NCBI RefSeq assembly: GCF_030371825.1
Contig: NZ_JAUDDM010000001.1
Strand: one strand, 5' to 3'
Length of the DNA: 64,000 nt
DNA from: Collinsella sp944321445
GTDB taxonomy: Bacteria; Actinomycetota; Coriobacteriia; Coriobacteriales; Coriobacteriaceae
Shown here: one piece after another, positions 1 through 9,813 of the stretch
How positions within the stretch are numbered: the first letter of the stretch is position 1
Layout of the letters: every line of letters begins with the position of its first letter
Notes under the pieces: generated by a model
What the model saw: the letters and a program-made list of their open reading frames with translations, nothing else
What the model was told of the DNA's origin: nothing
The model's database searches: none
Translations under genes and position numbers: made by a program

Positions 1-333
1 CGTTGCGGTGGTCGTGAGCTCGACGTCTTCGCCCGTGAAGCGAACGAAGTCGGACGGGCGACGCAGCGGACGCGCCATGCCCGGGCTCGAAACCTCAAGT
101 GTGTACGAGCCTGCGATGGGATCGAGCCCCTCCATGGCATCGCTCACCCACTTGCTCTGCGCGGTGACCTCATCGAGCGAAATGGCCTCGCCATCTGCTC
201 GATCGATGCGCACGCGAACGCACGGGGCCTTCGTCGCGCCCACGACCTCGACATCGACGATATCGATGCCGTGCTCGGGTGCGATCGCCTCCAGCGCATC
301 GATGATCTTTTGCTCGAGCGCACTCTTGACCAT
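1..333 (-). CDS. rimP: RimP ribosome maturation factor, N-terminal part
   Basis: The reading frame runs off the left edge, so only about the first 111 residues are visible. It starts MVKSALEQKIIDALEAIA and contains YTLEVSSPGMARPLRRP, which is the family signature (EVSSPG followed by RPL). RimP binds the 30S subunit and helps its late maturation; it normally heads an operon with nusA and infB, which would lie beyond the window. The ATG start at 333 is supported by a strong ribosome binding site (GGGGAGGTG) a few bases upstream. A terminator-like hairpin lies in the leader (see 350-375). Confidence 0.93.
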   Translation of the reverse strand, partial: MVKSALEQKIIDALEAIAPEHGIDIVDVEVVGATKAPCVRVRIDRADGEAISLDEVTAQSKWVSDAMEGLDPIAGSYTLEVSSPGMARPLRRPSDFVRFTGEDVELTTTAT

Positions 334-349
334 GCAACACCTCCCCAAA

Positions 350-375
350 CAAAAAAGAAGCGCGGGCGAACCCGC
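350..375 (-). terminator. terminator-like hairpin in the rimP leader
   Basis: On the minus strand a GCGGG-TTCG-CCCGC hairpin is followed by GCTTCTTTTTT, 17 bases before the rimP start. A TATGAT -10 candidate lies about 35 bases further upstream. The hairpin therefore sits inside a short rimP leader, where it could act as an attenuator, or it could end an unseen upstream transcript. Confidence 0.7.
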
Positions 376-786
376 ACTCCTTTACGTTACAGCTTCAATT
401 GCGCAACTATCATAGCACACGCAGGTAAATTGGGTAGTACGTGGGTGTGGGCAGCAGATTTCCGGCTGTGCGCCTATACAAATTGCACACATTCCTACTC
501 GGTAAGCGGCACGCGCGGACTGCGAGGACGCCCTCCTTGGGCGCCCATGGCGGAGCGGCGGGCAGGAACAAGGCCACTGAGCTACGTGCCCAAACCTGTT
601 CTGAGCGCTTTCGGCCAATCGGCGTCAGTTGTGTGCGCTTTTGACCAACGAATCAGGCGAATCCCGGTAAATCCATTGGCCAAAAGTGCACAGAACAGGT
701 ACAGATTGGCCGAAAGCGCACAGAACGCATGCCCGATGGAGGTCCTAACTTCATGAACGCGAGCCGAACCCGTCTTGTCAACGGCA
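376..786. other. gene-free stretch between the rimP leader and the DUF3990 operon
   Basis: No credible gene is seen. Open frames here are short, lack ribosome binding sites and match nothing I recognise. The left part carries the possible rimP promoter; the right part carries the repeat array at 593-726. Confidence 0.7.
593..726. repeat. array of four about 21-bp units in inverted arrangement
   Basis: Units at 598-618 and about 629-647 read in one direction, and units at 676-696 and 706-726 in the other. The shared core is TTGGCCRAAAGYGC followed by ACAGAAC. The outer units extend the symmetry to ACCTGTTCT at 593 and AGAACAGGT at 692-700. A second locus with three units lies at 52987-53085. 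The array lies downstream of the gene ending at 787. Confidence 0.75.
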
Positions 787-1209
787 TCAGGACCGCTTCT
801 CCGACCCCATCTCCCGAAGGCGATCGATGGCGACTTCGACATCAAGTGTGTGGAAACCCGGGTACACAAGCGCCATCGTGTTTGCGCTCGCCGTGGCGTA
901 TATCTCCCGGCTCGATTCCCCTGTATAGAAATGCCAGTATCGATAGGTGTAGCCCATCCAATACAGCGTCTCCTCTGGAAAGGATTCCTTTGTTCGAGGC
1001 AACCCGCCCGACGCCTCATCGACTTCTTCGAACAGGTACTCCTCCCCCATCCACTGAGTGCGGTCATAGGGGCGGTCGAATGCCGCCGCGGTATCCCCCA
1101 ACATATAGGCTTCGACAAAGGGAACGCTTGCGCAGCCCTGTTCGCAGGCGTACACAAAGAGCCTGCCCTGAATGTCGCACAGCTGCAGCGAGAGCGAGTC
1201 GAGCGTCAT
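787..1209 (-). CDS. hypothetical protein, probable partner of the DUF3990 protein
   Basis: This 140-residue protein is translationally coupled to the DUF3990 gene: the TGA of that gene overlaps this ATG (ATGA at 1206-1209), and GGTGAGGAT precedes the start. It is acidic and aromatic-rich in its centre, with the stretch ETLYWMGYTYRYWHFYTGES around residues 79-98, then a helical end. It has no signal peptide or membrane segment. I do not recognise an established family. The overlap with a putative ADP-ribosyltransferase-fold protein suggests a cognate partner such as an antitoxin, but that is inference from position only. Confidence 0.65.
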   Translation of the reverse strand: MTLDSLSLQLCDIQGRLFVYACEQGCASVPFVEAYMLGDTAAAFDRPYDRTQWMGEEYLFEEVDEASGGLPRTKESFPEETLYWMGYTYRYWHFYTGESSREIYATASANTMALVYPGFHTLDVEVAIDRLREMGSEKRS

Positions 1210-1832
1210 TGATCCTCACCGCCGATGATCTCGTCGAAATATCTACCGTCGCGTCGATGCTGCCGCGCGATGCGATCGGCAATCGAGACGCCCAGTTTGC
1301 GATTCTCGAAGCTCATCTTGGCGTATTCCGCGCGCTCGGCTTCACCGATCAGGCGATCTTCAACGATGCGAACCCTGCTGCACGCCTTCTCGGTCTTTGC
1401 GACGTATTGATCCCCGATGTTGAGCGCAGAGAGACACGAGACGAGAGCGGTATCCGTCAGCTGACCAGCAACGAACCGATCGAACACGACAAACATGCGG
1501 TCATTTGCGATGCTTCCAACGATAACGTCCGCACCGTCCGCAAGATGGGCGATGCGCTGGTACAGCTCTGAATCCCGCACATGATCGAGACGCCCGCGGC
1601 TGTAGGCGATATAGAGCGCCCAATCGACATCCGATTCGAAACGCACGACGTTAAGGCCCGAAATATCGAAATCGACCGTGTAGAGATGCGCATCTTCGTA
1701 GCCGCATACAAGGGTTAAAGGCTGCAGGATATCCGTCCCCATATAAAACCCGCGGCCGAAATCGCAGCGATCACGACTCAAAGGAGCGATCTCGCCCGAA
1801 ATCCCATGTTTCGATCCATGGTAGAGCAGCAT
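1206..1832 (-). CDS. DUF3990 family protein, ADP-ribosyltransferase-like fold
   Basis: The 208-residue protein begins MLLYHGSKHGISGEIAPLSR and continues with DFGRGFYMGTD. The YHGS and DFGxGFY motifs are typical of DUF3990, a family related in fold to ADP-ribosyltransferases. An ATG ten codons upstream exists, but GAGGAGGTG lies just before the ATG at 1832, so that start is chosen. The gene is first in a two-gene operon with the 787-1209 frame. DUF3990 proteins are usually of unknown role and often lie near small partner genes; a toxin role is plausible but unproven. Confidence 0.8.
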   Translation of the reverse strand: MLLYHGSKHGISGEIAPLSRDRCDFGRGFYMGTDILQPLTLVCGYEDAHLYTVDFDISGLNVVRFESDVDWALYIAYSRGRLDHVRDSELYQRIAHLADGADVIVGSIANDRMFVVFDRFVAGQLTDTALVSCLSALNIGDQYVAKTEKACSRVRIVEDRLIGEAERAEYAKMSFENRKLGVSIADRIARQHRRDGRYFDEIIGGEDQ

Positions 1833-1945
1833 GCGCACACCTCCTCGTTGCTTCACAATCACATACTAGCAGCCAGGGAAACACTTGCATATTTGGCTCG
1901 TAGGAGTCCAGCAATCGTTGGCTTAAGCATGGCCACGCACGCCAG

Positions 1946-2344
1946 TCACCCTTTTGCCACGAGGCCCGCGGAGGCGCCGAGGAATGCGGCTATGACGGGC
2001 GGCAGCCAGCCGATGGTCGTGGACATGATGAAGACCGCGAAGTCGGGCAGCTGCACGCCAGCCAAGAGCGCTCCGACCGCGATTGCGTACACCGCGCCGA
2101 CGACCACGGCGGCCACCGCGATCACCTTGCGCTGACGCGTTCCGTAGATGCGCACCTTGACCACAAGACATACGAGCAGCACGAGCGAGAACACGAGCGC
2201 CGGCATCGAGACGAAATGGTAGACGGAGATGTGGATGGCCTCGTAATACATCTCGGCGCGCTGCCGAAACACCGTCCAGAACAGTGCGACGGCAACCACC
2301 GATGCGAGCGCGAGCACCGCAGCAAAGATACGCAGACGCCTCAT
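1946..2344 (-). CDS. small integral membrane protein, function unknown
   Basis: The product has 132 residues with four predicted hydrophobic helices at about 5-25, 45-65, 73-95 and 103-125, separated by short basic loops (KVRIYGTRQRKV between helices 2 and 3). I recognise no family. It is transcribed in the same direction as the DUF3990 operon but lies 114 bases upstream of it and may have its own promoter. The ATG is preceded by GGGAGGGC. Confidence 0.65.
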   Translation of the reverse strand: MRRLRIFAAVLALASVVAVALFWTVFRQRAEMYYEAIHISVYHFVSMPALVFSLVLLVCLVVKVRIYGTRQRKVIAVAAVVVGAVYAIAVGALLAGVQLPDFAVFIMSTTIGWLPPVIAAFLGASAGLVAKG

Positions 2345-2411
2345 GATGCCCTCCCCTACGACATTGGGCCGGCTTTTACGCTCTTATACCCTTAGTGCGC
2401 TTGCGCGGTGG

Positions 2412-2495
2412 TTACAGATTCCACGGAATCTGTGGCAAACAATTCGCGTTTCCCCAGATACGCGACTTTTTGGCACCACAGATTCCGCGGAATCT
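2412..2495. repeat. CAGATTCC-palindrome element, copy 1
   Basis: Two near-identical palindromes, CAGATTCCACGGAATCTG (2415-2432) and CAGATTCCGCGGAATCT (2479-2495), flank a centre containing ATTCGCGTTTCCCCAGATA. A diverged second copy with a similar centre lies at about 46930-47018. Both lie downstream of minus-strand genes (the symporter and mogA). Confidence 0.65.
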
Positions 2496-2528
2496 CGCTC
2501 GCTGGCAACGGCCGGCAGGGGCATCCCA

Positions 2529-2562
2529 ACAAAACACCCCGCTCGCCGAGGCGAACGGGGTG
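2529..2562 (-). terminator. terminator of the symporter gene
   Basis: A hairpin with arms CACCCCG and CGGGGTG plus inner pairs is followed on the minus strand by GTTTTGTT, 33 bases after the symporter stop codon. Confidence 0.8.
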
Positions 2563-2594
2563 CAAAAGGGAGAGCCTCTATGCGCTCAGACGAG

Positions 2595-4019
2595 CTATTT
2601 CTCCAGGTAGGCGGACGGAGCCGCGGGTACGCCGCGCTTCCACTCGATGGCATTCACGACGAAGAACACCACACAGGAGACGAAGCAACCGAAGACGACG
2701 GGCAGGATGCCGAACAGGAAGTCGCCGCCGGAGAGCACCTGCCAGAAGATGAAGCCGATGGTACCGCCGATGAGTGAGATGATGCCGGAGTTCTTCGTGG
2801 CGTTCTTGACCACGAGGCCAAGGCCGTATGCCGCGAACGGACCGGCGCAGCGGATGCCGAAAGCAAACGTGTTCATGGTGACGATGGGCACGCCGAACAT
2901 CGAAATGCAGATGGCGATGATGGCGAACACGACGTTGCAGGTGCGGGTGTAGAACACCGTCTGCTTGTCGTTGAGCTCACGGCCGCCGAACTTAAGGTAG
3001 AGGTCCCTCATGAGGATGGTCGACATGCACAGCAGGTTGGAGTCGGCCGAGGACATGGTCGCGCAGATGATCGCAGCGCACACGATGCCGGAGACAAAGC
3101 CCGGCGCATGGGTGGTCGTGACCTCGAGCATGGCGTTGGCGCCCTCGTTGGCAAGACCGGGCATGGTCGCGGCGGCGCAGAGGCCGAGCAGCGTCGGGAA
3201 GAAGGCCATGGCGGCCATCAGGACGGCGGAGAGCCAAGCGGCGCGCGTAGCGGTCTTCTCGTCCTTGGCGGACTCGAAGCGCGAGACCATCTCGGGTCCG
3301 GCGAGGAACGTACAGAAGTAGTTGAATATGTAGCCGACGATGGTCACGACACCGATGGTGGTGAAGTCAAGCTGCGCGGGAGGCAGCGCTGCGGACACGG
3401 CGTCCCAGCCGCCGCAGCCCTCGATGACGATGGGGGTCGCGATGGCGAGGCCAACGAGGATGACGCAGAACTGGATGAGGTCGGCCACCTGGTCGGCGAT
3501 CATGCCGCCGAAGGTGGTGTAGAAGATCACGACAAAGCCTGCCGCGATGAGCGCCACGTTGGTGGGGATGCCCAGCAGCGTGGAGACAACGCTGCCGGCG
3601 GCGGTGATCTGCGAGGAGGTCAGGCAGAACAGCGACAGAACGGACAGCACGGCGGTGATGGTGCTCGAGACGTTGCCGAAACGGCGGCCGACAACCTCGG
3701 GAATCGTCACGGCCATGGTCTTGCGGATCTTGGGCGCGAAGTAGGCCAGCGGAATCATGGCGATGGATGCCGCGAGCACGTACCACACGGCACTGATGCC
3801 CCACTCGCCGTAGGCGCGCTGCGCCAGACCGGTGGTGGAGCCGCCGCCGATGTTGTTGGCGGACAGCGAGAACGCCACGAAGAACAGACCCATGCGGCGA
3901 CCAGCCACCATGTAGTCTTCGCTGCTCTTGATGTTGAGCTTGCCGACGATGAAGCCGATCGACAGCATCACGACGAGGTAGACGCCAACGATCACCAGCG
4001 CTTGCGTTTGCAGATGCAT
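2595..4019 (-). CDS. sodium:solute symporter (SSS family)
   Basis: The 474-residue protein has about 13 hydrophobic helices. It carries SSS-family features near the N terminus: DYMVAGRRMGLFFVAFSLSA, then NNIGGGSTTGLAQRAY, then WGISAVWYVLAA. Such carriers use the inward sodium gradient to import small organic solutes; the substrate cannot be told from sequence alone. The ATG at 4019 follows GAGGGG with good spacing; an upstream in-frame TTG would add 12 residues without a binding site. It is monocistronic, with its own terminator and an operator-like palindrome upstream (4064-4085). Confidence 0.9.
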   Translation of the reverse strand: MHLQTQALVIVGVYLVVMLSIGFIVGKLNIKSSEDYMVAGRRMGLFFVAFSLSANNIGGGSTTGLAQRAYGEWGISAVWYVLAASIAMIPLAYFAPKIRKTMAVTIPEVVGRRFGNVSSTITAVLSVLSLFCLTSSQITAAGSVVSTLLGIPTNVALIAAGFVVIFYTTFGGMIADQVADLIQFCVILVGLAIATPIVIEGCGGWDAVSAALPPAQLDFTTIGVVTIVGYIFNYFCTFLAGPEMVSRFESAKDEKTATRAAWLSAVLMAAMAFFPTLLGLCAAATMPGLANEGANAMLEVTTTHAPGFVSGIVCAAIICATMSSADSNLLCMSTILMRDLYLKFGGRELNDKQTVFYTRTCNVVFAIIAICISMFGVPIVTMNTFAFGIRCAGPFAAYGLGLVVKNATKNSGIISLIGGTIGFIFWQVLSGGDFLFGILPVVFGCFVSCVVFFVVNAIEWKRGVPAAPSAYLEK

Positions 4020-4063
4020 CTGATCCCCTCTTCCCTTCCTTGGTACAGAACACAACCTGCGAA

Positions 4064-4085
4064 ATGCAATAAAAAATTATTGCAT
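4064..4085. promoter_or_regulatory. operator-like palindrome upstream of the symporter gene
   Basis: ATGCAATAA and TTATTGCAT form a perfect 9-bp inverted repeat around an A-tract of four, 45 bases upstream of the start codon and in an AT-rich patch that stands out from the GC-rich surroundings. It could bind a dimeric regulator or form a leader hairpin. Confidence 0.5.
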
Positions 4086-4201
4086 CTCCGCGAAAAAATC
4101 TTATCACGGGTGTGAAGAATTCGTTAGCAGAAACGCGGATTATCCTATCTGGCCGGGTAGACGGTCGATTTATCCCCGCGAAGTGTCTTCTTTGGACAAA
4201 C

Positions 4202-4276
4202 TCGCCCATCGGGGCGGGCCTCCGACGCACTTCTCCCCAGGGGAGAAGTGCGTCGGAGGCCCGCCCCGATGGGCGA
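4202..4276. repeat. perfect 75-bp palindrome downstream of leuS
   Basis: Two 37-bp arms are exact reverse complements around a single central A at 4239. The innermost 31 bases, built from GACGCACTTCTCCCC and its complement, recur at 13188-13218 and 26186-26216. The outer arms (CGCCCATCGGGGCGGGCC) are unique to this copy. It lies between the leuS terminator and the symporter promoter region. Confidence 0.9.
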
Positions 4277-4308
4277 AAAGCCGCGGCCCGTCGAACGGAG
4301 CCGCGGCT
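4276..4308 (-). terminator. leuS terminator
   Basis: GCCGCGG and CCGCGGC arms form a hairpin that is followed on the minus strand by CTTTTCGCCC. It starts 29 bases after the leuS stop codon and abuts the 75-bp palindrome. Confidence 0.82.
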
Positions 4309-4336
4309 GAAACGCAGGTCTGGTTGTTGGCGTTGG

Positions 4337-6904
<2,568 letters not shown>

Positions 6905-6965
6905 AGGGGCTCCTTAGAGGGTTCAAACAGTAACGCTCCAAATTCTAGCAAAAAGCCCCGTGGTG

Positions 6966-7000
6966 TTTCGCCAAAAGTGACCTGCCCCCTTTTGGCGAAA
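6966..7000. repeat. CCAAAAG-type hairpin downstream of guaB
   Basis: A perfect 12-bp inverted repeat (TTTCGCCAAAAG and its complement) encloses TGACCTGCCCCC. The stretch CCAAAAGTGACCTGCCCCC recurs at 11033-11051 downstream of thrS, and a related hairpin lies at 39180-39204. Confidence 0.7.
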
Positions 7001-7026
7001 AGGCCCCGCAGCGATGCCGCGGGGCC
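6998..7026 (-). terminator. guaB terminator
   Basis: GGCCCCGC and GCGGGGCC arms form a strong hairpin followed on the minus strand by TTTTCGCC, 34 bases after the guaB stop. Confidence 0.85.
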
Positions 7027-7059
7027 CTGATTCACAAAGAATGTGTCGCAAGCGATGCG

Positions 7060-8571
7060 TTAGTTGTAGCTCACGCTTTGCTGCGAGTCCTTGACGACGA
7101 CGTCGTGCGCGCCGCCCTCGACGATGGAGGTGGAGGAGACGAGCGTGAGGCGCGCCTTGTCCTGGAGCTCCTTGATGGTGAGAGCACCGCAGTTGCACAT
7201 GGTGGACTTGATCTTGTACAGCGTGGCGTTCACGCCGTCCTTGAGGGAGCCGGCGTAGGGCACGTAGGAGTCGACGCCCTCGACGAACGCGAGCTTCTGC
7301 GCGCCGCCCAGATCGTAGCGCTGCCAGTTGCGGGCACGAGCGGAGCCCTCGCCCCAGTACTCCTTCATGTACTGGCCGTTGACGTTGACGCGCTCGGTCG
7401 GGCTCTCGTCGAAGCGGGCGAAGTAGCGGCCGAGCATCATGAAGTCGGCGCCCATGGCGAGTGCGAGCGTCATGTGGTAGTCGTACACGATACCGCCGTC
7501 GGAGCACACCGGGACGTAGATGCCGGTCTCCTCGAAGTACTCGTCGCGCGCGCGGCACACGTCGATGAGCGCGGTGGCCTGGCCGCGGCCGATGCCCTTG
7601 GTCTCGCGAGTGATGCAGATGGAGCCGCCGCCGATACCGACCTTAACGAAGTCTGCGCCGCAGTCGGCCAGGAAACGGAAGCCGTCGGCGTCGACGACGT
7701 TGCCGGCGCCCACCTTGACGGACTCGCCGTAGTTGGCGCGAATCCACTCGATGGTGCGCTTCTGCCACTCGGAATAGCCTTCGGAAGAGTCAATGCACAG
7801 CACGTCGGCACCGGCCTCGATGAGCAGCGGCACGCGCTCGGCGTAGTCGCGGGTGTTGATGCCCGCGCCGACCATGTAGCGCTTGTTGGCGTCGAGCATC
7901 TCGTTGGGGTTGGACTTGTGGCTGTCGTAGTCCTTGCGGAACACGATGCCGACCAGGTGGTCGTTGTCGTCGACGACGGGCAGGGCGTTCAGCTTGTTGT
8001 CCCAGATCACGTCGTTTGCCTTCTTGAGGGTGATGTCCTTGTCGCCCACGATGAGCTTCTCGCGCGGGGTCATGAACTCGGAGACCTTCTTGGAGTGGTC
8101 GTCGCGGCTGGGACGGTAGTCGCGGCTCGTGACGATGCCGAGCAGGCGGCCGCGGGAGCTGCCGTCATCGGTCACGGGCATGGTGGAGTGGCCGGTGCGC
8201 TCCTTCAGTGCCATGACCTGCTCCATGGTCATGTCGGGCGTGAGGGTGGAGTCGGACTCGACGAAGCCGGCCTTGTGGTCCTTGACCGCCTTGACCATCG
8301 CGGCCTCCTGCTCGGGGGTCTGAGAACCGTAGATGAAGCTCAGACCGCCCTCGGTCGCCAGGGCGACGGCCATGTCGGGGCCGGAAACGGACTGCATGAT
8401 GGCGGAGACCATCGGGATGTTCAGATTGATCGCAGACTCCTCGCCGCGCTTGTAGCGCACGAGCGGAGTCTTGAGGGAAACGTTTGCAGGGATGCACTCG
8501 GAAGACGAGTAGCCGGGCACCAGAAGGTACTCAGAGAACGTATGGGATTCACCGGGGAAAAACATTGCCAT
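7060..8571 (-). CDS. guaB: IMP dehydrogenase
   Basis: The 503-residue enzyme oxidises IMP to XMP, the committed step of guanine nucleotide synthesis. The catalytic loop is GGGSICITRETKGIGRG, with the active cysteine in SICIT. Two CBS domains lie between about residues 100 and 225 (SRDYRPSRDD, then MTPREKLIV, then LPVVDDNDHLVGIV). Length and loop resemble the Tritrichomonas-type clade more than the 485-490-residue type of Escherichia coli and Bacillus. GAGGAGGAG lies before the ATG. It is divergent from the ModE-like gene at 8790 across a symmetric promoter region. Confidence 0.96.
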   Translation of the reverse strand: MAMFFPGESHTFSEYLLVPGYSSSECIPANVSLKTPLVRYKRGEESAINLNIPMVSAIMQSVSGPDMAVALATEGGLSFIYGSQTPEQEAAMVKAVKDHKAGFVESDSTLTPDMTMEQVMALKERTGHSTMPVTDDGSSRGRLLGIVTSRDYRPSRDDHSKKVSEFMTPREKLIVGDKDITLKKANDVIWDNKLNALPVVDDNDHLVGIVFRKDYDSHKSNPNEMLDANKRYMVGAGINTRDYAERVPLLIEAGADVLCIDSSEGYSEWQKRTIEWIRANYGESVKVGAGNVVDADGFRFLADCGADFVKVGIGGGSICITRETKGIGRGQATALIDVCRARDEYFEETGIYVPVCSDGGIVYDYHMTLALAMGADFMMLGRYFARFDESPTERVNVNGQYMKEYWGEGSARARNWQRYDLGGAQKLAFVEGVDSYVPYAGSLKDGVNATLYKIKSTMCNCGALTIKELQDKARLTLVSSTSIVEGGAHDVVVKDSQQSVSYN

Positions 8572-8678
8572 GGATACTCCTCCTCAGAGTTCGGGTGCGG
8601 TCCAGACCCGGGCGCAACGGCTCCGGATTCACGCCGCACGGTTTCGCGAGCGAACCGTATGGCAAGCGGTTCGCGGCT

Positions 8679-8706
8679 ATTGTAGAGCAATCTTCGCTGC
8701 TACAAT
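8679..8706. promoter_or_regulatory. back-to-back promoters of guaB and the ModE-like gene
   Basis: ATTGTAG (8679-8685) and CTACAAT (8700-8706) form an inverted repeat with 14 bases between. Each arm gives a TACAAT -10 box, one per strand, and the other arm's TTGTAG lies near the -35 distance. The two promoters therefore overlap face to back and may exclude each other. Confidence 0.6.
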
Positions 8707-8789
8707 GGGTTCTGCAACAACTTCACGCGGATTGTGCGCGCGTGGCAGCAAAATCACAGCAAGGGCTTTAGCCGAAGGGAGCGAGGGAC

Positions 8790-9119
8790 ATGACGATCCA
8801 AGCGAGGGCTCGCATCACCTTCATAAGCGACGATAATCTGCCCGGCGCATTCGGCCAAGGCATAGCGCTGCTCATGGAGGGCGTCGAGGAAGAGCACTCT
8901 CTCAACCGAGCGGCGAAGCGCATGGGCATGGCCTATTCCAAAGCATGGCGCATCATCAAGGAGGCTGAAGGCCAGCTCGGCTACGAACTGCTCGCCCGCG
9001 ACGGCGCGCGCGGCTCCACGCTCACTCCGCAAGGCAAGCACGCCCTTGAGACCTACTGGAGCATCAAGCAGGAAGTGACCGAGATTCTGGAGCGCCGCGT
9101 CCACGAACTCGAAGCGTAA
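8790..9119 (+). CDS. ModE/LysR-type winged-helix regulator, DNA-binding domain only
   Basis: The 109-residue protein is a single helix-turn-helix domain of the ModE N-terminal type: GIALLMEGVEEEHSLNRAAK, then MGMAYSKAWRIIKEAEGQLG, then a wing with STLTPQGKHAL. The molybdate-binding TOBE domains of full ModE are absent, so it either senses a ligand differently or acts constitutively. GAGGGAC precedes the ATG. It is divergent from guaB. Because the window holds modABC and moeA-mogA, it is a candidate for binding the shared operators at 46824-46874 and 48887-48904. That link is inference. Confidence 0.88.
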   Translation: MTIQARARITFISDDNLPGAFGQGIALLMEGVEEEHSLNRAAKRMGMAYSKAWRIIKEAEGQLGYELLARDGARGSTLTPQGKHALETYWSIKQEVTEILERRVHELEA

Positions 9120-9151
9120 GCGCGCGTGAAACCCCCTGTCCTGATTTCATG

Positions 9152-9179
9152 CCTTTAGCCGAAAACCTTTAGCCGAAAA
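9152..9179. repeat. 14-bp tandem duplication at the 3' end of mntP
   Basis: CCTTTAGCCGAAAA occurs twice in tandem. The copy nearer mntP contains its last codons and stop, so this is a local duplication of the gene end. Confidence 0.9.
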
Positions 9180-9744
9180 ACGCCTTGAGGCCGATGATGA
9201 CGAGCACGATGCCGCCGGCAATCTGCGCGTGCGCACCGAAGTGCTCGCCCAGCTTGCGGCCGATGGCAAGCACCGCCAGGCAGCAGAACAGCGTCGTGAC
9301 GCCGATCGCGCCGCCGTAGAGCACGATGTCCTTGCCGCTCGCCGCGAACGACACGCCCACCACGAACGCGTCGATGGAGGTCGCGATGGCCTCCATGCCA
9401 ATGGTCGCCCAGGTGAGGCGCGTTGCCGGGCAGCTCTCGGGCTCGCGCAGCTCGCGTGCCGCCTCCCAGATCATCTTTCCGCCCACAAACGCAAGGATCG
9501 CCAGCGACACGATGCCGGCGTATGCTTCGATGAGTGGGGCCACGAGCGTGCCGCCGAAAAAGCCGGCGATGGGCATGGCCATCTGGAACACAGCGAACGC
9601 GACGGGCATGGCAAGCTTTTTGGAGCGCGGCATATCCGGCTCGCACAGGCTGTTGGAAAGCGTCACGGCCATCGCGTCCATGGCAAGCGCGACACCCAAA
9701 ACGAGAGCCTCGATGAGGTTGGCGAAAGCAAACGAAGCGCCCAT
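9169..9744 (-). CDS. mntP: MntP-type manganese efflux pump
   Basis: The 191-residue membrane protein has six hydrophobic helices and the internal duplication of the family. The paired acidic motifs are LAMDAMAVTLSN near residue 24 and TSIDAFVVGVSF near residue 124. MntP exports Mn2+ and protects from manganese excess. GGGAGGAT lies before the ATG. Only 69 bases separate it from the upstream PLP-enzyme gene, so there is no room for the yybP-ykoY riboswitch that often controls mntP, and the two genes are probably cotranscribed. Confidence 0.92.
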   Translation of the reverse strand: MGASFAFANLIEALVLGVALAMDAMAVTLSNSLCEPDMPRSKKLAMPVAFAVFQMAMPIAGFFGGTLVAPLIEAYAGIVSLAILAFVGGKMIWEAARELREPESCPATRLTWATIGMEAIATSIDAFVVGVSFAASGKDIVLYGGAIGVTTLFCCLAVLAIGRKLGEHFGAHAQIAGGIVLVIIGLKAFFG

Positions 9745-9813
9745 AACATCCTCCCCGATGTATGGATCGTACAGGTATATTCACATGTTGGATGCGGCGG
9801 GCGCCGCGCGCGA

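Noticed and set aside
593..726. CRISPR array from the TTGGCC units
   Set aside because: Units face both ways, spacers are short and unequal, and no cas genes are present.
9745..9813. yybP-ykoY manganese riboswitch upstream of mntP
   Set aside because: Only 69 bases between genes and no matching motif.
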